A DNA stretch of 64,000 nt from an uncultured Ruminococcus sp. (GTDB lineage: Bacteria; Bacillota; Clostridia; Oscillospirales; Acutalibacteraceae): assembly GCA_902773635.1 (NCBI GenBank), contig CACYFH010000004.1, forward strand, positions 24,357 to 88,356, written 5' to 3'. The notes under the pieces are model-generated. The model was not told the origin of the DNA and did no database searches. It saw only the letters and a list, made by a program, of their open reading frames with translations. Positions 6,696 to 14,630 of the stretch are shown here, one piece after another; position 1 is the first letter of the stretch; each line of letters begins with the position of its first letter. Made by a program: the position numbers and the translations under genes.

Positions 6696-8834
6696 TCACC
6701 TCTTAGTGGTTTTCGGAAGGTCGGGGACCTTGATCTTTGTGAGGAGCCATTTGATGCCGCGCAGGTAATGGCGGTTCGTCAGCTCCTCGAAGCCCTTCGC
6801 GACCGGATAGGGCATCGTGCCGCCCGAGCTCATGGTCATGGAGCGCAGGGAGTTGGACTCGAGGATGCGTTTGAGAAACTGCGCGCCCTTGCGTTTGTTG
6901 TCCTTCTCCGGACCGTCGGGCATGCGCTCGGCTTCCTTTAGCTGTTTGCGGGCGACGCCCATAACGATGCTGTACAGCCGCCTGCCCATGAAGGTCTGAC
7001 GCAGATCGGTGAAGCGCGACTCCATCGTCACGGGGAACTTCTCCGGCTCGGAAGGCTCATTGAAAGTATCGTCGTATTCGCGCCCATCCTTCGGCTCAAC
7101 CGTCAGGCGCACTTCTCTGCTCTCGCCGGGCGCGAGATACACCTTCTCAAAGCCGCACAGCGCGCCGTCGAGATAGAGCTGTACGACCTCCGCGCCGAAG
7201 CGCTCGCCGACGTTCTCAACGGTCGTTATGTAATCGTCTCCGTCCTTCACCCACTCCGTCTGCGTAAAGCGCGTGTAGCTCAGACCGTGACCGAAGGGAT
7301 AGCGCACGGGGATGCGGTGCTTGTTGTAATAGCGGTAGCCGACGTCCGCGCCCTCGCGGTAGACCTCGTTGATACTCTTGCCGTAGGTCTCGTGACAGGG
7401 GACGTCCTCATAGCGGATCGGCCACGTCTCGGCGAGCTTGCCGCAGGGATTCTTCTCACCCGTCAGGAGCTGAGCGACAGCCGTGCCGCCGTTCTGACCG
7501 GGGAGCGCCATATACAGGATCGCGCTGACCCTTTCATCAAAGGGCAGCTCCACCGGAGAGCCGATGAACAGGACGACGACCACCTTCTTGCCGGTGTCGC
7601 ACATCCTCCCGATCAGCGCGAGCTGATCCTCGGGCAGGCGCATATCCTCTCTGTCAACGCCCTCGGACTCATATTCATCCGTCAAGCCCGCGAACACAAG
7701 GATCGTGTCGCAGTCGTCAAGACTGTAGTCATAGCGGATACCCTTTGCGTCAAACGCATTCTTCGGCGAGGTGACGGAGGTCGGGTTGATCATCGAGCTT
7801 CCCGCGCCCTGATAGCGCATCTGCGAGAAGAGCTTGCCTTCCACATGGAGCTTCTCCTTCCCTGTCAAGGGGAGCACGCCGTCGTTCTTCAAGAGCACAG
7901 CGCTGTCGGCGGCGATCTCAGCCGCGAGCGCGTGGTGCGCCTGCCAGTCGGGTTCGGTTTTGTCGGCAGGCTTGACATATTTGTCGATCCATCTGAGGAT
8001 ATTGCGGCACGCCTTGTCGAGATCCCTCATCGGCAGCTCACCGCTTCTCAAAGCGTCCAATATCCATTTGCGGCAGATCGGCGCGTCGCCGGGCATCTCC
8101 AGATCCAGCCCCGCCTTCACGCCCGCCACGCGGTCATGCACCGCGCCCCAGTCGGTCATCACCACGCCATCAAAGCCCCATTCCTCTCTGAGCACCTCGG
8201 TCAACAGCCACGGATTCTCCGAACAGAACGTGCCGTTGATCTGATTATAAGCGCACATCAGGGTCGCGGGCTTTGCGCGCTTGACGATGATCTCAAAGGG
8301 CTTTAAGTAGATCTCGCGGATCGCCTTCTCGGACGCGACGGAGTTTCCCATAAAGCGGTAATTCTCGGAATTATTCAGCGCGAAATGCTTCACAGAAACG
8401 CCCACGCCCCTGCTCTGGACGCCCTCGACCTCGGCGGCGCCCATCATCCCCGCGAGGTACGGATCCTCGGAGAAGTACTCGAAGTTCCTGCCGCAGAGCG
8501 GGTTGCGCTTGATGTTCACGCCGGGGCCTAAAAGCGTATGCACGCCGTAATAGCGACATTCCTCGGCGATCGCCTCGCCCATCCTGCGGGTGTTCTCGGG
8601 ATTCCAGCTCGACGCGGTCGCAACAGCCGTCGGGAAGGAGGTCGCAGGCTCCGCCTCATTCACGCCGAGACTGGAGGTCGACTTCTGCTTTCGCAGTCCG
8701 TGAGGGCCGTCCGCCATCGAGAGCGAAGGCACGCCAAGCCGCGGGATCGGATTGGTGTACATATAATCCGTGCCGCTGACCAGCGCCGCCTTCTCCTGAG
8801 CTGTCATCTGCGATAATACCTTCTCAATATCCAA
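6696..8834 (-). CDS. Glycoside hydrolase family 3 beta-glucosidase-type enzyme (cytoplasmic)
   Basis: A protein of about 712 residues with the GH3 N-terminal barrel (SQMTAQEKAALVSG, ADGPHGLRKQ, KHFALNNSE), the catalytic nucleophile Asp in GVVMTDWGA, a C-terminal alpha/beta sandwich (AVLLKNDGVLPL, LFIGSPVELPF, LPGQNGGTAVAQLL) and a fibronectin-III-like cap (YPFGHGLSYT). A further tail of about 110 residues follows. There is no signal peptide, so it probably acts on imported oligosaccharides. The predicted transcript starts near 8859; an ATG at 8852 would have almost no leader, whereas TTG at 8834 follows GGGGTGA, and the residues after it match typical GH3 starts, so TTG is preferred. It heads a leftward cluster with the lipoprotein hydrolase and frdCAB. 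Confidence 0.88.
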   Translation of the reverse strand: MDIEKVLSQMTAQEKAALVSGTDYMYTNPIPRLGVPSLSMADGPHGLRKQKSTSSLGVNEAEPATSFPTAVATASSWNPENTRRMGEAIAEECRYYGVHTLLGPGVNIKRNPLCGRNFEYFSEDPYLAGMMGAAEVEGVQSRGVGVSVKHFALNNSENYRFMGNSVASEKAIREIYLKPFEIIVKRAKPATLMCAYNQINGTFCSENPWLLTEVLREEWGFDGVVMTDWGAVHDRVAGVKAGLDLEMPGDAPICRKWILDALRSGELPMRDLDKACRNILRWIDKYVKPADKTEPDWQAHHALAAEIAADSAVLLKNDGVLPLTGKEKLHVEGKLFSQMRYQGAGSSMINPTSVTSPKNAFDAKGIRYDYSLDDCDTILVFAGLTDEYESEGVDREDMRLPEDQLALIGRMCDTGKKVVVVLFIGSPVELPFDERVSAILYMALPGQNGGTAVAQLLTGEKNPCGKLAETWPIRYEDVPCHETYGKSINEVYREGADVGYRYYNKHRIPVRYPFGHGLSYTRFTQTEWVKDGDDYITTVENVGERFGAEVVQLYLDGALCGFEKVYLAPGESREVRLTVEPKDGREYDDTFNEPSEPEKFPVTMESRFTDLRQTFMGRRLYSIVMGVARKQLKEAERMPDGPEKDNKRKGAQFLKRILESNSLRSMTMSSGGTMPYPVAKGFEELTNRHYLRGIKWLLTKIKVPDLPKTTKR

Positions 8835-8865
8835 AACGATCACCCCGTTCATTCATTCTGCATCC

Positions 8866-8894
8866 ATTATAACAACAACCTCGCCGCTTGACAA
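8866..8894 (-). promoter_or_regulatory. Promoter of the GH3-hydrolase-frd cluster
   Basis: Leftward TTGTCA (8889-8894), 17-base spacer, TATAAT (8866-8871). The pseudo-palindrome at 8895-8910 abuts its -35 element. Confidence 0.7.
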
Positions 8895-8910
8895 GTAAAA
8901 TGCATCTTAC
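8895..8910. promoter_or_regulatory. Pseudo-palindrome GTAAAATGCATCTTAC, candidate LytTR-region operator
   Basis: Fourteen of 16 bases are self-complementary. It sits between the leftward GH3 promoter and the rightward lytTR gene. Its TGCATCTTACC recurs as TGCATTTTACC at 9891-9901, ahead of the ABC genes. Confidence 0.45.
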
Positions 8911-8994
8911 CGCCTGATTTTGACGTTTCAGGTAAAGAACCCTTCCCTTTTTCGCCCCGATGTGCTATCCTATAGACAATCCGGAGGTGAAACG

Positions 8995-9435
8995 ATGTAT
9001 AAGATCACCATTGAACAGATCGACCCCGATAAAGAGGAAGAGATCGTCATCCGCTGTCACGCGCTGGGCGACGAGGTCACCGCGATCCTCAATAAGCTCA
9101 GGAAAAGCGAATCCGTCCTGCTCGGCAGCAAGGACGGCGAGACCTTCCGCATCGCCGTCAAGGACGTCTACTACATCGAGTCGGTCGACAACAAGACCTT
9201 TATCTGCGTCCAGAAGGACGTGTTTGAATCAAAGCAGAAGCTCTATGAGCTCGAAGAACTGACGCTGGGGACAAAGCTCTTCCGCTGTTCCAAGTCCATG
9301 ATCCTGAATATCGGCAAGATCCGCTCGGTCTCTGCGGCGATGAACGGACGCTTTGAAGCGAAGCTGCTCAACGGCGAGTCCGTCGTCATCTCGCGGCAAT
9401 ATGTGCCGAAGCTCAAAGAGAAGCTCGGAATGTGA
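8995..9435 (+). CDS. LytTR-domain DNA-binding regulator
   Basis: A 146-residue protein. The C-terminal two-thirds is a LytTR domain, with the typical strand FRIAVKDVYYIESVDNK, then KLYELEELTLGTKLFRCSKSMILN and the end QYVPKLKEKLGM. There is no receiver domain, so it is not a classical response regulator. Stand-alone LytTR proteins paired with a small membrane protein form the 'LytTR regulatory systems' known in streptococci and other Firmicutes, where the membrane partner holds the regulator inactive. GGAGGTG at 8983-8989 fixes the start at 8995. It is followed at once by a DUF3021 gene and then an ABC exporter, its probable target. The signal sensed is unknown. Confidence 0.88.
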   Translation: MYKITIEQIDPDKEEEIVIRCHALGDEVTAILNKLRKSESVLLGSKDGETFRIAVKDVYYIESVDNKTFICVQKDVFESKQKLYELEELTLGTKLFRCSKSMILNIGKIRSVSAAMNGRFEAKLLNGESVVISRQYVPKLKEKLGM

Positions 9436-9443
9436 GGTGCACT

Positions 9444-9878
9444 ATGAAAGATACAGTCAGAATGGTCATCAGCCACTTTTTCATCATCACCGTCTGCGTG
9501 ATGGCGGCGATCGGAGTGAGCAACCTTTTCTCCTCCGATCCCACAGGCTATCCCAAGGAATTCCCGCTCCATATGCTCTTAGTCGGCGCGAGCACCGCTC
9601 TGCCGTCCTTCCTGTTCTACTCAAAGAAAGCGCTGAACAGAAGGCGCTTCCTCCTGCGCTCTATCCTGCATTTCTTCTGCATTCTCACGATCGTGCTGAC
9701 GGAGGGGTACTTCCTCAACTGGTACGACAGCTTCGCGGGAGCCGCCGTCATCGCGGGCATGATCGTCATCGTCTATGCGGCGGTGTGGATCATCACCCTG
9801 CGCTCGAATAACAAGACCGAGCAGAGCATCAACGAAGCCCTCAAAAGCTACAACGCCGACGCGGACGACGAGAAATAA
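9444..9878 (+). CDS. DUF3021 four-helix membrane protein (LytTR partner)
   Basis: A 144-residue membrane protein with four hydrophobic segments: about 5-30 (VISHFFIITVCVMAAIGVS), 45-60, 75-95 and 103-122. It fits DUF3021, which is usually encoded directly after a stand-alone LytTR gene. By analogy with streptococcal LytTR regulator/inhibitor pairs, it probably sequesters or senses for the upstream regulator. The GAGGTG ribosome site overlaps the end of the LytTR gene (9434-9439), so the two are coupled. The C-terminal cytoplasmic tail is polar and acidic. Confidence 0.82.
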   Translation: MKDTVRMVISHFFIITVCVMAAIGVSNLFSSDPTGYPKEFPLHMLLVGASTALPSFLFYSKKALNRRRFLLRSILHFFCILTIVLTEGYFLNWYDSFAGAAVIAGMIVIVYAAVWIITLRSNNKTEQSINEALKSYNADADDEK

Positions 9879-9890
9879 CAAAAATCGAAT

Positions 9891-9921
9891 TGCATTTTAC
9901 CATCCGAAAAACGCATCTTGC
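9891..9921 (+). promoter_or_regulatory. Direct repeats with 21-bp period, candidate LytTR binding site
   Basis: TGCATTTTAC (9891-9900) and CGCATCTTGC (9912-9921) start 21 bases apart, which is two helical turns. LytTR proteins such as AgrA and ComE bind direct repeats with this period. It lies upstream of the ABC-operon promoter. Confidence 0.45.
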
Positions 9922-9960
9922 GCGGCGGCTCTGACCGCTCACGCAGGATGCGTTGCTTTC
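9910..9960 (+). terminator. Hairpin with weak T-tract between DUF3021 and ABC genes
   Basis: A 13-base-pair stem with one U-G pair (9910-9922 with 9942-9954) and a 19-base loop, followed by GCTTTC. It is a possible weak terminator or attenuator; the right arm overlaps the next promoter's -35. Confidence 0.5.
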
Positions 9961-9981
9961 TGCAAAACAGCATGGTATAGT
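9953..9981 (+). promoter_or_regulatory. Promoter of the ABC exporter genes
   Basis: TTGCTT (9953-9958), 17-base spacer, TATAGT (9976-9981), 25 bases ahead of the ATPase start. Confidence 0.6.
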
Positions 9982-10006
9982 GGTATCACAACAGGAGGGT
10001 ACGACG

Positions 10007-10915
10007 ATGAAAATGATAGAAGTCAAGGATTTAGTCAAAAACTATAAGGAGGTCGAAGCCGTCAAGGGAATCAGCTTCTCCGTGGAGGAGGGCGCGTTCT
10101 TCGCCTTTCTCGGCGTCAACGGCGCGGGCAAGTCCACCACCATCAACGTGCTGTGCACCGTGCTCGACAAGACGTCGGGCAGCGTCACGATCGGCGGGTA
10201 CGACCTCGACCACGAGCGCACGAAGATCAAGGAGCTGATCGGGATCGTGTTCCAGAACTCCGTTCTCGACAAGCAGCTCACCGTGAAGGAGAACCTCATC
10301 TCCCGCGCCGCCTACTACGGACTGAGCAAAAAGGAAGCGAAACAGCGCGTGCAGGAGCTGTCCGACATCTTTGAGCTTTCCGAGATCATGAACCGCCGCT
10401 ATGATCGGCTCAGCGGAGGCCAGCGCAGGCGCGTCGACGTCGCCCGCGCGCTGATCAACCGCCCAAAGCTCCTCTTCCTCGACGAGCCGACCACGGGACT
10501 TGATCCGATGACGCGCGTGAAGGTCTGGGAGATCATCCATAAGCTGAGAGAAGAAACGGGCTTGACCGTTTTCCTGACGACCCACTACATGGAGGAGACG
10601 GTCGAATGTGACGACGTGGTCATCCTCGACGACGGCAGGATCGCCGCTCACGGCACGCCGCATCACCTCAAGGAGCAGTACGCCTCCAACCGCCTGATCT
10701 GGTACACGCCGCAGAGTGCAGAGAATGACGCTCTCTTGAACAAAGAAGGTCTGCGGTATGAATACTCCCTCGACAGCTACAAGATCGAGCTGAACGAGAT
10801 CAGACGGGCGACCGAGCTTCTGAGAAAATACGATCAGATCAACGATTATGAATTCATCAAGGGTAACATGGACGACGTGTTCCTCAACGTGACCGGAAAG
10901 AGACTGGGTGACTGA
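10007..10915 (+). CDS. ABC-2 exporter ATP-binding subunit (DrrA-like)
   Basis: A 302-residue ATPase. Walker A GVNGAGKST lies near residue 36, the signature LSGGQRRRVDVARAL near 135, Walker B LLFLDEPTTGLD near 155 and the switch histidine in FLTTHYMEE. The extra C-terminal domain of about 80 residues is typical of the daunorubicin-resistance/ABC-2 subfamily. AGGAGGG at 9993-9999 sets the start at 10007; ATG at 10013 is the alternative. It powers the permease encoded two bases downstream. Its position after LytTR/DUF3021 suggests control by that pair and a role in exporting a toxic compound, peptide or lipid; the substrate is unknown. Confidence 0.9.
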   Translation: MKMIEVKDLVKNYKEVEAVKGISFSVEEGAFFAFLGVNGAGKSTTINVLCTVLDKTSGSVTIGGYDLDHERTKIKELIGIVFQNSVLDKQLTVKENLISRAAYYGLSKKEAKQRVQELSDIFELSEIMNRRYDRLSGGQRRRVDVARALINRPKLLFLDEPTTGLDPMTRVKVWEIIHKLREETGLTVFLTTHYMEETVECDDVVILDDGRIAAHGTPHHLKEQYASNRLIWYTPQSAENDALLNKEGLRYEYSLDSYKIELNEIRRATELLRKYDQINDYEFIKGNMDDVFLNVTGKRLGD

Positions 10916-10916
10916 T

Positions 10917-11843
10917 ATGACAAGGACATTGAACGCCTACAAGGGCTTGACCGCGAGAAACGCCAAGGTGTTCCTCAAGGATAAAATGACGATCTTCTTC
11001 TCCCTTTTGACGCAGATCATCGTGCTGGGACTGTTTCTGCTCTTCATCAAGAACAGCTACGCGAACGGGATAGAAAGCGCGCTGGGAGCGCTCAAGGACA
11101 GAGTTGCCACAAAGGATATCGACGCGCTCCTGAACTCGTGGATGATCTCCGGCGTGATCGGCACCTCCGTCGTCACCGCCACGATGAACGCCCTCTCCGT
11201 CGTCGTCTCGGATAAGGAGAGCAAGGTCGACTTCGACTACAACGCCAGCTCCGTGAAGGGCTCGGTGGTGGTGACCTCCTATTTTTCCGCCGCCGTGCTC
11301 TGCTCACTGATCACGAGCTTCATTCTGCTGACGGCGGGACTGATTTTCCTCTCCGTCACAGGCGCCCTCCTGCTCAGCTTCACGGATATCCTCCTGCTTT
11401 ACGGACTGGTCGTCCTCGGCTCGGTCTCCGCCGCCGTCATCCTCATGCTGATCATCAGCTTCTTCAAGAAGAATTCCACCTTCTCCTCGTTCAGCATCGT
11501 GATCTCCACGCTGGTCGGCTTCATCGTCGGCGCCTACTTCCCGATCTCCGAGCTGGGCGAAACGATGCAGAGCGTCGTCAACCTGATTCCGGGCGCTCAG
11601 ATCACCGCCCTCATCCGCGGCGTCCTCATCACACCCGCCGTCGAGCGGATCAACACCGCCCTCGGCGGGCTGGATCAGGGACAGTTCAAGGAAGCGGCAA
11701 ATCAGCTCTTCGGTCTCAGACCGCATATCTTCGGCGCGGAGGTCGACACGGGCTTCATGCTCCTGTACTCCGTTATCGTAATCGCGGTGTTCATCGTGCT
11801 GAATATCGTCCTCTTCCGACTGTCATCGAGAAGAAAAGCGTAA
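10917..11843 (+). CDS. ABC-2 type permease
   Basis: A protein of about 308 residues with an N-terminal transmembrane helix (IFFSLLTQIIVLGLFLLF), a large extracytoplasmic loop, then five further helices including a C-terminal one (MLLYSVIVIAVFIVLNIVLF). This is the six-helix ABC-2 membrane topology. It partners the preceding ATPase; the ATG at 10917 follows that stop by one base, with GGGTG just upstream (a GTG at 10908 overlapping the ATPase is also possible). The first loop contains a SALGALKDRVATKD segment without a recognisable domain. Confidence 0.88.
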   Translation: MTRTLNAYKGLTARNAKVFLKDKMTIFFSLLTQIIVLGLFLLFIKNSYANGIESALGALKDRVATKDIDALLNSWMISGVIGTSVVTATMNALSVVVSDKESKVDFDYNASSVKGSVVVTSYFSAAVLCSLITSFILLTAGLIFLSVTGALLLSFTDILLLYGLVVLGSVSAAVILMLIISFFKKNSTFSSFSIVISTLVGFIVGAYFPISELGETMQSVVNLIPGAQITALIRGVLITPAVERINTALGGLDQGQFKEAANQLFGLRPHIFGAEVDTGFMLLYSVIVIAVFIVLNIVLFRLSSRRKA

Positions 11844-11862
11844 CCATCGCTGAAAGAAATCC

Positions 11863-11891
11863 TTTGTTTTTTTCGGGAAACATGATATAAT
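11863..11891 (+). promoter_or_regulatory. Promoter of the dockerin-bearing GH3 gene
   Basis: TTTGTT, 17-base spacer, TATAAT at 11886-11891 with an extended -10 TGA. The ribosome site AAGGAGG follows close to the ATG. Confidence 0.65.
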
Positions 11892-11925
11892 CATCCTAAA
11901 CCACCGAAAAAAGGAGGAAATACCT

Positions 11926-14037
11926 ATGAAGAAAACCTTAGCGATCCTGCTCGCTCTTGTGCTGGCGCTCTCCACCATCAGCGTGATACCCGCCTCCGCC
12001 CAAAGCAAGGCGGAACAGTACCTCGAGACCATGAGCACCGAGGACAAGATCAGCCAGATGATCATGCCCGCGTTCCGCTACAGCTACGACAGCGAGAACA
12101 ACCGCTCGAACGTCACCGCGATCACCGACGATATCGCTGCGACCATCGGCAAGCACAGCTATTCGGGCGTAATCCTGTTCGGTCAGAATACGCCCACCAA
12201 TGAAAACACCGTCCGGCTTGTCGACGCGCTCCAGAAGGCGAACGCCGTCAACAGCCGTCCCCGGCTCCTGATCACCATCGACCAGGAGGGTGGCTCCGTC
12301 ACCCGACTGGGACAGGGCACGATGATGCCCGGCAGCATGGCGCTCGGCGCGGCAAACGACCTGAGCCTGACGCGGGAAGCCGCCTCCATGATGGGCAGGG
12401 AGCTCTCCGCTCTGGGCATCAACGCGGACTTCGCGCCCGACGTTGACGTGAACAACAATCCCGCAAACCCGATCATCGGCGTGCGCTCCTTCTCCGACGA
12501 CCCGCAGATGGTCTCCGAGCACGGCAGGGAGTTTGTCAAAGCCCTCAACGAAAGCGGCGTGATCTCGACCCTCAAGCACTTCCCGGGTCACGGCGACACC
12601 GACACGGACAGCCACACGGGTCTGCCCTGCATCAACAAGTCCTATGAGGAATTGAAGCAAAATGAGCTGATCCCCTTCCAAGCGTGCATCGAAGCAGGCT
12701 CCCAGATGATCATGACCGCCCACATCGTCTACCCTCAGATCGAGAAGCAGACCTATATCTCCAAGCTGACCGGAGAAGCCATCAACCTGCCCGCAACGCT
12801 CAGCAAGACCATCATCTCCGATATCCTGCGCGGCGATATGGGCTACAGCGGCGTCGTCATCACCGACGCGATGGAAATGGACGCGATCGCAAAGCACTTT
12901 GACCGGATCGACGCGGCGAAGCTCGCAATCGAAGCGGGCGTGGACATTCTGCTCATCCCGGTCGATACGACGACGGAGGCGGGCTTTGCGGATATGGACG
13001 CGTACATCTCCACCCTCGCACAGCTTGCGGACAGCGGTCAGATCAGCATGGACAAGATCAACGCCGCCGTCCTCAGGATCCTCACTCTGAAAGAGAACAA
13101 CGGGCTGTTCAGCGCCTACGACGGCACGGATATCGAGACCCGCGTACAGAACGCGATCGACTCCGTCGGCACGAAGGGAAATCACGATAAGGAATGGGAG
13201 ATCGCGAAAAAGGGCATGACCCTCGTCAAGAATGAGGACAACGCCCTCCCTCTGAGCAGAACCAATGAAAAGACCGTCGTGCTCGTCCCCTATAACGACG
13301 AGACCAATCCGATGAACTACGCAATTCGCAAGCTCAAAGAGGACGGAAAATTCCCCGAGGGCGCGACCTTTGAAGCCTACTCCTACTATAAAAAGGCCAT
13401 CGACGAGGTGCTCCCGATGATCGAGGGCGCGGACAACGTCGTCTTTATGTCTGAGATCTACGGCGCGTCGGCTCTCAAGGGCGACGCCGCGCGTATGGCG
13501 GACACTATCGCCGATACCATCCACGAGAAGGGCGGCAGGTTCATCGTGATGTCCGTCAGCCTGCCGTATGACGCAGCGCGCTTCCAGAAGGCGGACGCGA
13601 TCATGATCGCCTATCTGCCGCGCTCCATGCCGGTCGACCCCGGGGATAAGGTCAAGGAGATCGACCAGTACGGCGCGAACATGCCGGTTGCGATGTACAT
13701 GATGTACAGCGCCGCCGACGCGCCCACCGCGAAGCTCCCGATTAACATTCCGGCGCTCGATGATAGCTACAGCTTCTCCGATACGCTTCTCTATGAGAGA
13801 GGGTTCGGGCTGACCTACGGCGGTCTGCTGGGCGACGCAGACCTCAGCGGAGAGGTCGATATCACCGACGCGACCCTCATCCGCCGCTACGACGCAAGGC
13901 TGATCAAGCTCAGCGAGATCGCCCCCGCACATGCCGACGTCGACGGCGACGGAGAGATTTCCATCATCGACGCGACGTGGCTCCAGCGCTGGGATCTCGG
14001 GCTGAAAGCGCCCGAAGCCATCGGCAAGCCGATCTGA
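11926..14037 (+). CDS. Secreted GH3 beta-N-acetylhexosaminidase (NagZ-like) with C-terminal dockerin
   Basis: A 703-residue protein. Signal peptide residues 1-25 (cleavage after ASA). The GH3 barrel shows the NagZ hallmark KHFPGHGDTDTDSH, containing the Asp-His general acid/base pair (D228, H230), and the nucleophile Asp314 in VITDAMEM. A second alpha/beta domain spans about 410-630. Residues about 636-703 form a type I-like dockerin, with two calcium-loop repeats GDADLSGEVDITDATLI and DVDGDGEISIIDATWL. NagZ-type enzymes release terminal N-acetylglucosamine from muropeptides or glycoconjugates. A dockerin would attach it to a cohesin scaffold at the cell surface or in a complex; no cohesin gene lies in this window. 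Likely substrates are host or bacterial amino-sugar glycans. Confidence 0.9.
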   Translation: MKKTLAILLALVLALSTISVIPASAQSKAEQYLETMSTEDKISQMIMPAFRYSYDSENNRSNVTAITDDIAATIGKHSYSGVILFGQNTPTNENTVRLVDALQKANAVNSRPRLLITIDQEGGSVTRLGQGTMMPGSMALGAANDLSLTREAASMMGRELSALGINADFAPDVDVNNNPANPIIGVRSFSDDPQMVSEHGREFVKALNESGVISTLKHFPGHGDTDTDSHTGLPCINKSYEELKQNELIPFQACIEAGSQMIMTAHIVYPQIEKQTYISKLTGEAINLPATLSKTIISDILRGDMGYSGVVITDAMEMDAIAKHFDRIDAAKLAIEAGVDILLIPVDTTTEAGFADMDAYISTLAQLADSGQISMDKINAAVLRILTLKENNGLFSAYDGTDIETRVQNAIDSVGTKGNHDKEWEIAKKGMTLVKNEDNALPLSRTNEKTVVLVPYNDETNPMNYAIRKLKEDGKFPEGATFEAYSYYKKAIDEVLPMIEGADNVVFMSEIYGASALKGDAARMADTIADTIHEKGGRFIVMSVSLPYDAARFQKADAIMIAYLPRSMPVDPGDKVKEIDQYGANMPVAMYMMYSAADAPTAKLPINIPALDDSYSFSDTLLYERGFGLTYGGLLGDADLSGEVDITDATLIRRYDARLIKLSEIAPAHADVDGDGEISIIDATWLQRWDLGLKAPEAIGKPI

Positions 14038-14052
14038 ACATAAGATAGGACA

Positions 14053-14083
14053 AAAGCGTGAGGCGAAAGCCCCACGCTTTTTC
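14053..14083 (+). terminator. Terminator after the dockerin GH3 gene
   Basis: AAAGCGTG / CACGCTTT stem with an inner GG/CC pair and loop CGAAAG, then TTTTTC. Confidence 0.8.
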
Positions 14084-14104
14084 TTTGCACTTTATCCTAT
14101 ACCG

Positions 14105-14602
14105 TCAAGTATTCAGCTCTTTGTCCTCAAACGCCCTCGGGCTGACCTCGACGGTCTCGTTGTGCACCAGCTCCTCAAAGCTCTCGCACCCCGAGAACAC
14201 CCATGCGTAGATCTTTTTCAGCCCCTTGCCGCAGACGACCCTTCTCAGGCTCTTGCAGTCCTTGAACGCAAAGGGCGGGAGGGTCACGAGCCTGTCGGGG
14301 AGAGTGACCTCCTCGATCCCGCATCGCACGAAGGTATAGCCCCACAGCGCTTCCAGCGAGGACGGCAGGTCGATCCGTTTCAGGTTCAGACAGCCGTCAA
14401 AGACGAATTCTCCGATATCCGTCACGGTATCGGGGATGGAGACCGACTCGATCTCACTATGCCCGCTGAACAGCTTATCGCCGATCACGGTGATCACCGC
14501 GCCGCCGTAGCTGTCGGGGATCTTCACATCCTTCTCGTCGCCCTGATAACTCACCACGGCGAAGCTGCCGTCGTCATTTGCTTTATAAAGAAATTCCTGC
14601 AT
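14105..14602 (-). CDS. Leucine-rich repeat (BspA/LRR_5-type) protein
   Basis: A 165-residue protein with five BspA-type repeats of about 23 residues (for example IESVSIPDTVTDIGEFVFDG, LKRIDLPSSLEALWGYTFVR and IEEVTLPDRLVTLPPFAFKD). There is no signal peptide, no anchor and no dockerin, unlike the usual large surface LRR_5 proteins, so it is probably cytoplasmic or a short stand-alone form. LRR folds mediate protein binding; the partner is unknown. AAAGGAAAAATT precedes the ATG. It converges on the GH3 gene and is followed leftward by that gene's terminator. Confidence 0.8.
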   Translation of the reverse strand: MQEFLYKANDDGSFAVVSYQGDEKDVKIPDSYGGAVITVIGDKLFSGHSEIESVSIPDTVTDIGEFVFDGCLNLKRIDLPSSLEALWGYTFVRCGIEEVTLPDRLVTLPPFAFKDCKSLRRVVCGKGLKKIYAWVFSGCESFEELVHNETVEVSPRAFEDKELNT

Positions 14603-14630
14603 AATTTTTCCTTTCCCTTGCGTTCTCTAT

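Noticed and set aside
8920..8994. N-terminal extension of the LytTR protein
   Set aside because: The clear GGAGGTG at 8983-8989 serves the ATG at 8995, and the extension overlaps the promoter region.
11938..13932. Long open frame antisense to the dockerin GH3 gene
   Set aside because: Codon bias of the real gene (G/C in third positions) keeps the opposite frame open; no ribosome site, no domain, and an Arg/His/Val-rich composition.
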